From: Flammula alnicola
Lineage: Eukaryota; Basidiomycota; Agaricomycetes; Agaricales; Strophariaceae
DNA length: 64,000 bases
Assembly (NCBI GenBank): GCA_015499995.1
Contig: JADNRV010000124.1
Span: forward strand, 1 to 64,000
Direction: 5' to 3'
The notes beneath the pieces were generated by a model. It saw only the letters and a program-made list of their open reading frames with translations. It had not been told where the DNA came from and ran no database searches. Positions within the stretch are counted from its first letter, which is position 1, and each line of letters starts with the position of its first letter. Positions 36,541 through 46,802 of this stretch are shown here, in pieces. The position numbers and the translations under genes were made by a program.

Positions 36541-36600
36541 TCGCCAGAACGCCTGACTTGATCCCTACAGTCGCCAGAACGCCTGACTTGATCCCTACAG
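36541..36600. repeat. 30-bp perfect tandem duplication
   Basis: TCGCCAGAACGCCTGACTTG plus ten more bases occurs at 36541-36570 and again, identically, at 36571-36600. A third copy is begun by TCGCC at 36601. Confidence 0.95.
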
Positions 36601-37031
36601 TCGCCCCTTTCCGCGGTTAGGATAACAAGAGCTCAGCCAATACTCTAGTTATATGTCACACGCCTGCTGCCGAACTATATTTACCTTTTTGTCCTTTACC
36701 ACTGGACATAGCGAAATTCTCTGCAAAGGTGGACGTCGGCGGCTGCGGCTGCGGTTGTCAATGCCGAGACAGAGAGCGAACATAGCAGGCGAGGATGGGG
36801 GGATAGCGGCGAAGCCGCGGGGAGGCCATAGGTAAGCAATTATTCCTTCGTATCGGAGTTAGGACGTGGATAGAGTCAATGCTTACTTGCTCGTTATCTC
36901 ACTTGTCTCCTTCTACACCCCGTCCTTTGTGTCAGCCCTCCGAGTCTAGTATGACATCCCTTCCCCAGAGATCACGACCGTCGGGGGCTCGGGCTGGCGA
37001 TCTCAGAACATTTATTGCTGGTCGAAGTGGG

Positions 37032-37118
37032 TTATATAGGGTTTCAGCCCGATCCCTGAGGCCAAATTTTGGCCTGAAAATCGCGGATATCGCCCGATAA
37101 GTAGCAGCATATTTATAG
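37032..37118 (+). repeat. 87-bp direct repeat, copy 2
   Basis: Second copy of the sequence at 36252-36338, exactly 780 bases downstream and 100 bases before the first ATG of the 1,400-residue gene. Two substitutions distinguish the copies. Confidence 0.9.
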
Positions 37119-37217
37119 AACTCACCAAATGACGTTTTCTGTTTCAGCTACACCGTTGTATAAAACCCCGTGTGCGCCGCTTCCCAATCTGATGAATCCC
37201 ACTGCAAACGCTTCACT

Positions 37218-40200
37218 ATGAAACCCGTAGGCGTGGGCGATGTTAAGGTTACATTTGAACCGACTCGCCTTAGAGAACTTCCTGACATCTACAAGATGAA
37301 AGGCGTCCATCCTAAATTCGCTGGTCCAGGCCATGTCTATTACTACATTCAAGACAGCTCGACGGCAGGAATGAATAGGGTGTTCGATCTCGAGCATCAT
37401 GTTCTCAAGGTTCCATACGGGAATGAGGCACATGCTAAGGCTAAAGGTAAGCCGGTGAGACCTATGTGACATTACGCTTCTGATGTCGTGTATTCTATTT
37501 GATAGGATTCCTCAAGCTGCAGCCAGGAGAAATATGCTTCAGTAGGCTCGATATTTCGCCTCCAGACGGCACCGAAGATGTACCAGTACTTTTCGCAAAT
37601 GGGAAGTACGTATATCATTAATTTTACCGCCGCACTCCGTTGTACTAATAAAATCGCAGAGATATATTCCGACCTGAAGTGCGCTCGCAGATCCTCGAAC
37701 TTCGTGACCGTAGCATCCTTGGACCGAGGCATTTACGATCCAACAAGAAACCAGACTATTCAGGGACTTGCCCCACAGGTGGCACCGCTTTCGAGCGTAC
37801 AGATCCTCCTCCTAAAAGTGTCCGAGGTGGCAGATGCTACTCTTACGGTTTGTCGAATGAAGGACCTTGCATAATCACTGCGCCTTGCTCTTCAGGCGAG
37901 TGGTACCTACCACTTATATGATAAATCTTAAGCAAATGCCTGCACAGTTATGTGTATCCTGCCAAGTGTAGTTATGAAATGCGATATCTCATTGTGGCGA
38001 AGATTTTTCATATTTTTCATTTCATAACTTCCAAGGAATATTTCATATCTTTCTGGCAATGATTTCATAACTGCCTAACAACTTAAATCATATCTATGTG
38101 CCGAAGATTTTTCATTTCATAACTGCCAGGGAATATTTCATATCTTCCTATGTGACAATTTCATAACTATCCAGCAACTTATTACATATCTTTGTGCCGA
38201 AGATTTTTCATTTCATAACTCCTAGGCAATCTTTTCATATCTATCTGGCGACGATTTCATAAACACCAGGCAATCTATTTCATTGTTACCCATTGAGATA
38301 TTTCATTATTTCTAGGCAGTTAATTATATGATAAATTAAGTGAAATAATTCTATTTGAATTGATGAATTGATGCGATATTCTTCATGCTTGCTGGCAGGG
38401 GGTGGTGGGCCTATTTCCCAATAACTTTCAATTTGAGGCCATAATCTAATAAGAGTATGAGTGAAAGAGCAAGGAAAAGGCAATTTGTAAACTTTCCCAT
38501 CAATTACATAATACATTCACACATGAAATTAAGTATTTAATAACAAAAGATTGCCTAGAAGATATGAAATAGTTGCAAGAAAGATATGAAAAGATTGCCT
38601 AGAAGTTATGAAATGAAAAATCTTCGGCAGAAAGATATGATTTAAGTTGTCAGGCAGTTATGAAATCGTTGCCAGAAAGATATGAAATATTCCTTGGAAG
38701 TTATGAAATGAAAAATATGAAAAATCTTCGCCACAATGAGATATTGCATTTCATAACTACACTTGGCAGGATACACATAACTGTGCAGGCATTTGCTTAA
38801 GATTTATCATAAAAAGTGGTAGGGACTAGTGTTCAGGCAAGGCGAAAGACAATAACGCTTCCACGCTCCAAACCCGAAAGGACCTTCTTCGAGTAAGCGA
38901 CCCAAATATTCTACATCGTGACGTTGCTGACTTTTTCGGGACAGCTTACGATGGACATGGCAATGACGGCTCTCAGGACCGGCCCGCCCGAGGTAGTTGA
39001 GAACCTCGATATATGCGCTCAACTTTTCAACATGCCTGCCATCGGCATGGAGGACAACACCGCCTTTGGCGCGGCGCAGCTCAACCTAGCTGGCGCCAAT
39101 TCCTTCGATTCGAGTAAGTCATATCACGCATATTCGTCTGGGCATCTTACTCAGACGACCGTCTCCAGCCGACACGCTCGAGAACTCTATGGGCGATGCA
39201 GGAATACTACACGTCGACGACCGCGACAGCCCAGCCCACTTCACCCACATGCTTTCTCTTTTGGATCTTCCTAAAAGTTTTGACCCCGGACGCTTCTTTA
39301 TTCTCTACCCAGGATTGTATGTCACTACCGAAGAATTCTCTTCGGTATGCTTTTCTGGGTTGCGTCGCCACGTTGGAACGCCGCCTATTGCGCCCAAGGA
39401 TGCTACGAAGAGGGAACTACAAGAGGCGGCTAGAATGGCATTGTTGTCCTACGCACCAATGAGCATGTCCCATCGTAAGCAGAGATGGCCATTGGCTGCA
39501 TTGGCAAATCAGAACACCTTGTATAACCCGCCCGAGGCCATCGCTCCAGAGTAGGTTATCTGACGCCGTTTCACCGACAATGGATGCTTAAATCGTCTGG
39601 GACATTGACTTAGGCTTGCAAACCATCAATGGGATTGCACCCACGCCACCTTCCCAGAAGACGGTCTCGTACCCATGACTCGATCGGTGCTAATGAGTTT
39701 TATCTGTCGCGCTCTGCTGGGCTTGGTTGTCCTGGTACTCGGTCAAATTGACAGCTCAGTCAAGGCCAAAGTTGACAGTGACGCGTTCCTAGGATCGTTT
39801 TCATTTACAACTGAGGACGGGGCTGAACGTCGTGTCGGACCATGGGCTATGGGATCCGGGTGGCGATCGCCGGGCTCGCAGTCAGTCCCTAACCTGGAAG
39901 TCAACAGGAACCTTACGAGCCAGCGAGATATTATGAAGCAGCAATTCGATAAATGGGCTTCCTACTGCGACTTATATTCCCGCCATCTCCCTTATGTGAT
40001 GTCCGCTATTAGCCTGCCTAGGCGAGATCCCAGGCAGGTCGATGATCTTGAACGTGATTACAAAAAGAACCCTGCGCCTCCTACGTCTAGGACTCGCAAG
40101 AGAAATCAGAAGACCCAAGGTAAGTTACGTAGTCACCAGATATGCGCGTACCTGCCGACTCTAGTTGCAGGGAAGCAGTCTCAAAAGCCGAGACACAGAG

Positions 40201-42855
40201 CTTCGAGCGACTCGGAAGACGAATCCAGCGAGACCTCGGACGATTCGGATTATAATCCAAAATGCAAGCCCAGTCCAAAACGCCAACAGAAGCCAAAGCC
40301 TAAGTCCTCTACCGACAACGACAATAGTCAGGATTCAGAAGATTTGGACCCCAACGTGGCCTCCGACGCGGCCTCAAATGAGCAGGATAATGCTTACCAT
40401 CCATCGGATGCAGGCGTATCCGAAGCCGGGACAGCTCCAGCAGGGCCACCGTCATCTTGGTCAAACGCAGCTTCTGCCATCTCAAACGCAAACGGAGACT
40501 CAATTGCGGTCTCTCGTGGCACGCGATCTAGAGCGAACACAAAATTGACGGACCGTTTAGGCGCGTGTTTTATCATAGCTTGCTTACAAGCAACCTTACA
40601 GTAATCCGTTTAGCGCATCCACCTCCCGCAAAAAAACAGAAGACGGCACCTACCGTAGCCGATATGGACGCCAATCGTGCCAGAGAACCAGGTAAGCGAC
40701 GTATCCCACATAAATTATACCCGTTGCATAGCCTTCGTCCAGATACGCCGCCTTTATTATGGAGAGGTGATGGATACCAGAAGTTAGTGGGTTCTTTCCC
40801 CGGACCTCCCCAAGAGAAAAGGTCGCAATATAACCTTCGCAAGCGGACTCGTCCGATGGAGGTGGCTTTCGAGATGGCAAGCGGCGCGAAGGATGATCCA
40901 ATGGTGATAGATGATGACGAGGACTCGGGCGATAATTGGGATGAGATGAACGTCCTGGAGGCTGAAGGGCACAATACTTATGCCGGTGGGTAGTTTACAC
41001 AACTATCTGATACGACTTGTAATATGTTTTACCAGAACTGCCTTCTTACCTCAAACCTATAACCGCAACCGCTATATATTCCGAGCTGGTCGAAGTCGAG
41101 AATGCCGTGATAGAGCTCACGAGTTGCGGATGCGATATAAGTATGTCCGATTCGGCGAGCATGGTTTCGGCTTTCCAGGACGCCGTTACATTGAGACCGT
41201 TGGACGCCAACTCAGTACCTGCGATCCGTGCTGGATGGATAGGACTGCACGCCTTGCAGTCTAACGTGACTGGACATTCTCTTATGCTGAGGAAACAACG
41301 GTCAGTGATCATGACGAGCGCCTACGCAGCTTGGCACTGGCTACACGGGTACATTCCACGGGTCGTTAAGCAGATATTGGACCTTAAAGACAGGTCGGTG
41401 CCGTGGCTTTCGAGTCTGATCAACGCCGTCGGCCACAGTATGGGCGATCAGCTGGTCCGGGCTGTATTCAACGCGAAGGATCATGGCATTAACATGCCGG
41501 ATGCAACCTGCGTAATGGACTTCAGTGCTGATATCAGTGGGATTTCCGGTCAGGCCAGCAAGCATCTCATCGACAACATCGTAACAATCCTTGGAACGTG
41601 GATTGGCTATCCCCAAGATATGTACTGGTGGATGTACTTCGTCCACTCGATTCTACGAGACATTGGGCAGGACATCCTCGTATTAGATGCCACATGGAAC
41701 ATGTACCAGCGCGTTAGCAAGGGTTCGTTCCGTGGTACAGGTCCAGTGTCCTTCGACCTCGCAGAAGACTACTCTCACAGATCCAACCATCCGCTGTACG
41801 ACCCCATGTCCGAACAATGGCGGAGACTAGCGACGCTGTCTTCATTTGTTAACAACAGGATAGACGGTAGATTAGCGTGTCGCAGCGCTGTCCAACCCCT
41901 TGTCGCTCTTCCAGTCGACACTGCACCTCCAGAGGTGTCCTCAGTTCTGGACCGTCGTATAGACGCCTTAACAAAGTTTGTGGAGGACTGCCATGCAGTA
42001 GTGTTTAAATCTGCCCATATCAACAATCTTGAGCTCTACGAAGCACTTATGACCAAACCCGACTATTTCTGTCCCTTCCGGGAGCACGCTCCAACTAGAA
42101 TTCACGTGCGTGGCAGCGATGGTCCCTTTGCTCCATCGGTAGTACGAACGTTGGAAGGCGTGTTCAGCGCTCTAGTGGACCGCAGCATCACATTTGGAAC
42201 GGAATTTTCCAGGAACTGCAGAACCTTTTTCACGTCGGCGGACGATTTTCGCGAGGCTTGCCGTAGCACGGGCGAAACAGCGCCGCGATATTTCTGCGAT
42301 CCAGGCGCATATGGGCGCTACAATCCTAAGAAGAAAACCGATCTCGTGGACGAATATTGGCGTGAATTGCAGGAAAACAGATGGCCTGGTCTGGACGTTC
42401 TCGTGGGGGAGCGGATTCCATTTATGGTTTGTTTCCGTTTCTTCAGGCCCGTCGACGGTCCCCACTTCAAACAACTTGGGGAACTTTGCGCATTCTTGTT
42501 GACGGTTGACTACGTCTATGCAGGGGTCGTCGAGCCACCTTCCATTGATGACATAGGTCAAATAATTCAGATCGTCAACAAAGGAGCAGTAAGAGGGCTA
42601 GAGCTTACGGGGCTTCTTCCTACATGCTTCGAGACGGTGAGTGGTAGCAAAACAAAGCCTAAAGTGTCCGCATGCACTGAGGGTCTTCGCCGGGCCTACA
42701 ATGTGACGAAGAAATATGTAGAGGACGACTTTGTCGTCGACGCTGCCCTAGAACAAAGTGTTACTCATTCCGTGGGCATGGACTATGCGGTTGTCGAGAA
42801 TGCGCTATGCAAGTTCTCTCGCGCCGTGAAACGCGGATACGTCACCATATCGTAG
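37218..42855 (+). pseudogene. Orphan gene of about 1,400 residues, split by a foldback element (module gene 3)
   Basis: Ten exons: 37218-37446, 37506-37605, 37660-37900 continuing at 38842-38892 (the exon split by the insertion), 38945-39113, 39169-39550, 39614-40119, 40171-40554, 40614-40691, 40743-40985 and 41036-42855. With the element and one target copy left out, all phases agree and the total is 1,400 codons plus stop, so the gene was intact until insertion. The N-terminal half has protein-like but unassigned blocks (for example GRFFILYPGLYVT). The middle is acidic and Lys-rich with PKPKSSTDNDNSQDSEDL and a bipartite-like KR cluster (EKRSQYNLRKRTRP), suggesting a nuclear protein. The last 600 residues are a large folded part with several Trp-rich and Cys-containing segments (YPQDMYWWMYFVHSILRDIG; RYFCDPGAYGRYNPKKKTD). 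I do not recognise a domain. Gene 2 (JmjC-like) lies directly upstream and the Cys-rich gene 4 downstream. Confidence 0.75.
37901..38831. mobile_element. 931-bp foldback element with long inverted arms (MULE-like, non-autonomous)
   Basis: The left arm from 37906 (CCTACCACTT) is repeated inverted at the right end (AAGTGGTAGG, 38814-38823). The arms stay nearly identical for about 200 bases or more, for example GCAAATGCCTGCACAGTTAT on both. Within each arm a roughly 50-70-base motif built from ATTTTTCATTTCATAACT and TTTCATATCT is repeated. The element is flanked by TTCAGGCGAG (37891-37900) and TTCAGGCAAG (38832-38841), a 10-bp target duplication with one mismatch. Ten-base duplications with long inverted repeats point to Mutator-like elements. 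The outermost bases are not perfectly inverted. The only open frame inside (38286-38516, minus) is AT-rich and unconvincing, so the element is non-autonomous. Confidence 0.85.
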
Positions 42856-43537
42856 ATGGCTAACGTTTGTATACGAAAATTTCCAGTTATTTTTTTTGAT
42901 TGACCTCCCTAAAATACGAGCCGTGTTTTTATGGCGCGCCATCCCTATCCCTGGCGCAGGATTTAAAACTCTCCCTCCTCTTCCCCTAACCATTCGCAAA
43001 TGGCATGGTCATTTTCTCGCGGTACGGGATTGCCAGTGGATTATGGATTGAAATGGGCGTTTAAACGAGGGCGCGTGCGAGTTTGTACTAACGGGATCTA
43101 GTAGTCTCCTAACCGTTACTGGAGCTGAAGTTGACTTAAATTCTAATTCAAGAGTTTCCGGTTCCGGCGAATTGAGCTACTTATTTTCGTTCGGGAACTT
43201 GAAAACCCGTTCAGGAACATCGACCGCGGCGACCACGAGCTCGACTACTACGAGGTTCGAGTTACTAGTAGCCGCTGCCATTCGGCTTCATCTCATGCCT
43301 CCTAGGCTGGCTGGTAACCTTCGCGTACCCCGAATCCTGATAGGTACTATAGTACATATATCATCTTCGACTCATAGACTGCGTATGCGCAGCGTCGAGT
43401 CTGTCAATGCTGCGGCTGCGCCAACTCGGAAAAGCATATGTACTGTCATGGTATTTAATCGAGTTAACTTGTAGTCTTCACTTTGGAGCCATTACTATCG
43501 GACTATAGCCGACCTCCCTTCAAGTCGCTTCACTGCA
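42856..43537. other. Intergenic stretch between module genes 3 and 4
   Basis: An open frame at 43172-43474 has no motif and no ATG-linked exon chain. Presumably the 3' end of gene 3 and the promoter of gene 4. Confidence 0.45.
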
Positions 43538-44572
43538 ATGACCTTGCTCAGAGGCAAAGGCTTGCCAGCAGCTCAAGACACGGAGCCTTTTTTCATCAAC
43601 TCGTCCCCTATGCAAGGCGTCGGCTTGGTTTCTCGTGTTGTAAGGCGCAGAGAAAACCACTACATGTTGCCTCGCTCCCCGTCGTCCCCAACCCCACACG
43701 GCCACTGCGACGCAGTCGCCACACCAATATCTGGAATCCGAAACGCAAAATTTAACAGGGATTATACTCTTACGCACGGCAAGTGACTCGGGTAGTGGCT
43801 CCGACAACTTATCGGATTCTCAATGTTTTTTTTTTCCAGTTTCTGAACTTGAAGTAGATCCATTTCAAATAACCCTTTGGGACAGAGCCGTCCCACTTGG
43901 TGCGCCGTCTTCTGGTTCATGGCACATCTTCTTGCTAACCACCGATGCTACAGCTCGCGCCATTGACTTTGGGAAGGCTCGCATGTTTGATCCTTCCGAC
44001 GACCACATCTCGGCCTTCTCTCAATTACACACTCTAGACATGCTGCCCGCGCGGGGGTTGACCGAAGTCGATTTTTGGAACTTGTTTTCAAAATGTCGAT
44101 CCTGCCGTCATTTTATGACAACGAGAACGATTCCTTACCATATCTGCCCCACTCCGGGTTAGTGTTTTCTCATTGGCACTTCATGATTACCAGTCGCTTA
44201 CTGTGAGCACTTACTGCAGGAACCGAGCTCAAGCTTACGTTTGCTCTGAACGACAATTTAAAGAAAAGAGTCTATTTCATGTTGTTGCTTGATGTCCATC
44301 GGGCTGACCATTCCTCGGGTGTTCAGGAGGACATCTTCAGGGCGATGTTCTACGTTTGCAGGCAGTGTGGTCGGTATATGACGCAGAGAGTCTCAGGCGA
44401 ACACCACGAGGATGCAGACTTAGGGGATTACACCTGCATCAACTCGAGTCTTCTACTGCTCGCCCCGGGGCCAGCCAACGGCGCAGACTTGAAGGACGTT
44501 TCGATTACTGGAAAAGATAGGCTGGGAGCTGCAGCCCAGGAATTTCCCGCACTAGAGCCACTATACATGTAG
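43538..44572 (+). CDS. 303-residue Cys-rich protein (module gene 4)
   Basis: Three exons, 43538-43778, 43840-44157 and 44220-44572, give exactly 303 codons plus stop. The first intron uses a GC donor (GCAAGT..TTTCCAG). The N-terminus is basic and Pro/Arg-rich. A folded part follows (VSELEVDPFQITLWDRAVPL, then WHIFLLTTDATARAIDFG). Two probable metal-binding clusters are visible: CRSCRHFMTTRTIPYHIC at the end of exon 2, and CRQCGRYM with downstream HH and a Cys (GDYTC) in exon 3. No family is recognised. The open, exactly phased structure argues that the gene is alive. Its role next to the JmjC-like and 1,400-residue genes is unknown. Confidence 0.65.
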
Positions 44573-44580
44573 TACTCGGG

Positions 44581-46273
44581 ATGGGAGCGCCACTGCCAGT
44601 GCAATATATATGTCTGCCTCGGGAAGCACGGGTATTTCTGAGTCCGGGCCAAGATGATCCAGCGGCTCGCCGCATGTTAACGTCAGCCGCGTGTCAAGGT
44701 TTTCTGTTTAAAAATAAGTACAAGCCTCATCGGGCTGTGGAGTCTCAGGCCTTCAAACTTCAAGCTCCATCAGGCAGGCCTGCCTCCACGCTAACATCGC
44801 TCGGGCCATCATTGCGCTTTGCATCAATTACTAGTATCAATATTCGCTGGCTCTCGCGGCCCCATCCGAGTCTCTGTCTACAACAGTCAACTCCAAATTC
44901 CAATGCACCCGCTATCTACCAATACCCCCCTACTCCATCCACTTGGAGGGCTTGAGCCTTGCATGCCTGGCGCTTGGATTGAACCTCCAGAAGCGCTGAC
45001 TCAGAAATTCATCACGGTGGTCTGCAGTGAGCAAATTTCCCTTGCCCTTGGCGGCCCTGCTTGCTCTTATCTACTACCCATAGACCTTCCTGATGCGCCT
45101 GAGAACACCTTGAACGCACCTTCGCACATCATTGCCCCTGTACAACCAGAAGCTGCATCTACTGCGGGGTCAAACCTGGCTACCCCTGGGCCTCAGGCTG
45201 CATCGGGGCTCTCGCCCTTGAAGCTACCTGAAGGCCCTTGGCCGCCTGAAGCCATCAATGCTTTCTTCCCCGCCGATGGACCTCATAACTTTCCTCCGCC
45301 TTCAATTGAGAACACATTTCACTTCGAGCCTAGCGCCGGCAACGATTTGCCACCTTTATCCATGGCAATGGCACTCGGAGACGAGGCCCAGGTGGCCTAT
45401 AAATCTATGCTTGCCAAGTCACAGCAACTGCAAGAACTTTTTCCGCCACCTGCGAGCAGAGCAAAGGCCAGACTATTTGTAGATGAAGATGGAGCCGTTG
45501 CCAGCGATTCAGCTCAGGATGAATTTGCCGAAGTACTTCTGCCCAAGCTTTATTTGAATTGTTGGGACCAATCTGACGGTTCAATGCCTAGGAATTAACC
45601 CCTGAGAACCCTATGTCGGGTTTTTCTCGTTCAACAATGGGAGAATACTTCAATATCGCCATTGATATCAGAAACGTGCTTGCATTAAGACAATCCGTCG
45701 TCATTACCGACATCGGCAACCGTCTTGGTGAGCTTGCTGTAAAGCTCGACGTCTATGACGCAGACGGTGCAGTACTCGCGGCCATTGATAGGGAAATAGA
45801 ACTTATGCACGAGGTCGACATCGAGAATAGCCTATGCGTCAACTTCTACGGCCTAGAATACTTTCGCTCAAAACTCGAGCCCTCGGGTGGCCCATCTTTT
45901 ATGGAGAAAAATAACCTTCTCTGTGTCAAGATTCAGAACTATCTGGAAGCTCACGAAAACGCCAGTAATGCGGCCCACCAGTTCCTCAAGGACCCGTCTT
46001 CTCTCAGGGAGCATCGCTTGTCACCATTTTTCTCGCACAGCTGGGCTATCCAGAGTAAGCCTTCTGCGTACTTACTTTCCTGATTATCTGGCTCAGCTGT
46101 GTTAATATAGCCCCCTGAGCAACCCACGAGCTTACAACGTCAATATCGGGGGAAAGGCTGGCAAGATTTGCAGCGCGTTTACCGTTTGTAAATTATGTCT
46201 TGAACTTGGAAGAATTCGTCCTCATGCCGCGCATCATCACGGTTGTCCCAAAGTGCGCACTTATCACTCCTAG
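44581..46273 (+). pseudogene. Decayed gene with C-terminal Cys/His cluster (module gene 5)
   Basis: ATG 44581 opens a frame (MGAPLPVQYICLPREARVFL) that gives way near 44830-44950 to a second frame (GGLEPCMPGAWIEPPEALTQ onward) running to a stop at 45596-45598. A third frame from about 45601 (PENPMSGFSRSTMGEYFNIA ... DVENS-like DIENSLCVNFYGLEYF) runs to a GTAAGC donor near 46052. After an intron ending at 46110 the last exon reads IGGKAGKICSAFTVCKLCLE ... HAAHHHGCPK, a Cys/His cluster, and stops at 46271-46273. That exon is in frame only if one base is added near 46112, where a run of five C occurs. The composition is protein-like throughout, so this is one gene with several frame slips, from decay or sequence error. 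Not recognised. Confidence 0.5.
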
Positions 46274-46802
46274 CTTTTGGACCGTTCGATATTGGCGCGA
46301 TTCAATATTCTGTATAATTGTATGATGTACATGGAACACATGTAATTAAAGTATTAGTACGTAGGCTTTTGGTAGGCGTAGCGTTAGATGAATACAAACT
46401 CGCAGCTCCGAGGGCGAACAGCATCCCTGGCAGACCACTCAATTTTCGAAATTGGCGTACTGCATCCTGACTATGTCAGATCTCAGGAGCCGTTTCAGAA
46501 ACCAGACCAAGAACCAGTCCATTCCAAAACGACGTACGTCGCAGTCAAGGTTCGCAGTCAAGGTTCGTTGCTGCTGCAGTAAAATTCGTTATTGACTATC
46601 CGTGCAGTCAACCTGTCATGCCCTACCTGCGCCTACCGGATCAGTGATGGCCTGTCGCTGCGGCTTCAGAACACAACCACGTCGACCAAATGCAATTTCT
46701 CGCCCAAACCGGCCACTGGCACTAAGCCGTAGTCTTTCTTCTCCAACCGGCGCAAATAGTACTGCAACAAAGTCTGACTCGCAATCGAGGATAGACAACT
46801 CA
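46274..46802. other. Gap upstream of the Plavaka transposase
   Basis: Contains a short frame at 46388-46582 and the upstream continuation of the transposase frame without an ATG. The left end of the Plavaka element is expected here, but no terminal repeat could be matched with the right side by eye. Confidence 0.4.

Larger units (their letters stand above)
35933..37217. other. Non-coding gap holding duplicated sequences
   Basis: Between module genes 2 and 3. It contains two 87-bp direct repeats and a 30-bp tandem duplication. Short ORFs that look alike at both repeats are by-products of the duplication. It must include the promoter or missing first exons of the 1,400-residue gene. Confidence 0.5.

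Noticed and set aside
36105..37100. Two ORFs ending in the same residues (VSARSLRPNFGLKIADIAR)
   Set aside because: They arise from the 87-bp direct repeats, not from a duplicated gene; upstream frames differ.
38286..38516. Minus-strand ORF inside the foldback element
   Set aside because: AT-rich and in the unpaired centre of the element; too short and featureless for a transposase.
37901..38831. The foldback element as a large intron of the 1,400-residue gene
   Set aside because: The donor-like GTACCT at 37903 and available acceptors do not restore the frame, whereas exact omission of the element plus one target copy does.
37218..42855. Could the 1,400-residue protein be a KDZ-type transposase?
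   Set aside because: No SWIM zinc finger or other transposase motif of that group could be seen, so no such claim is made.
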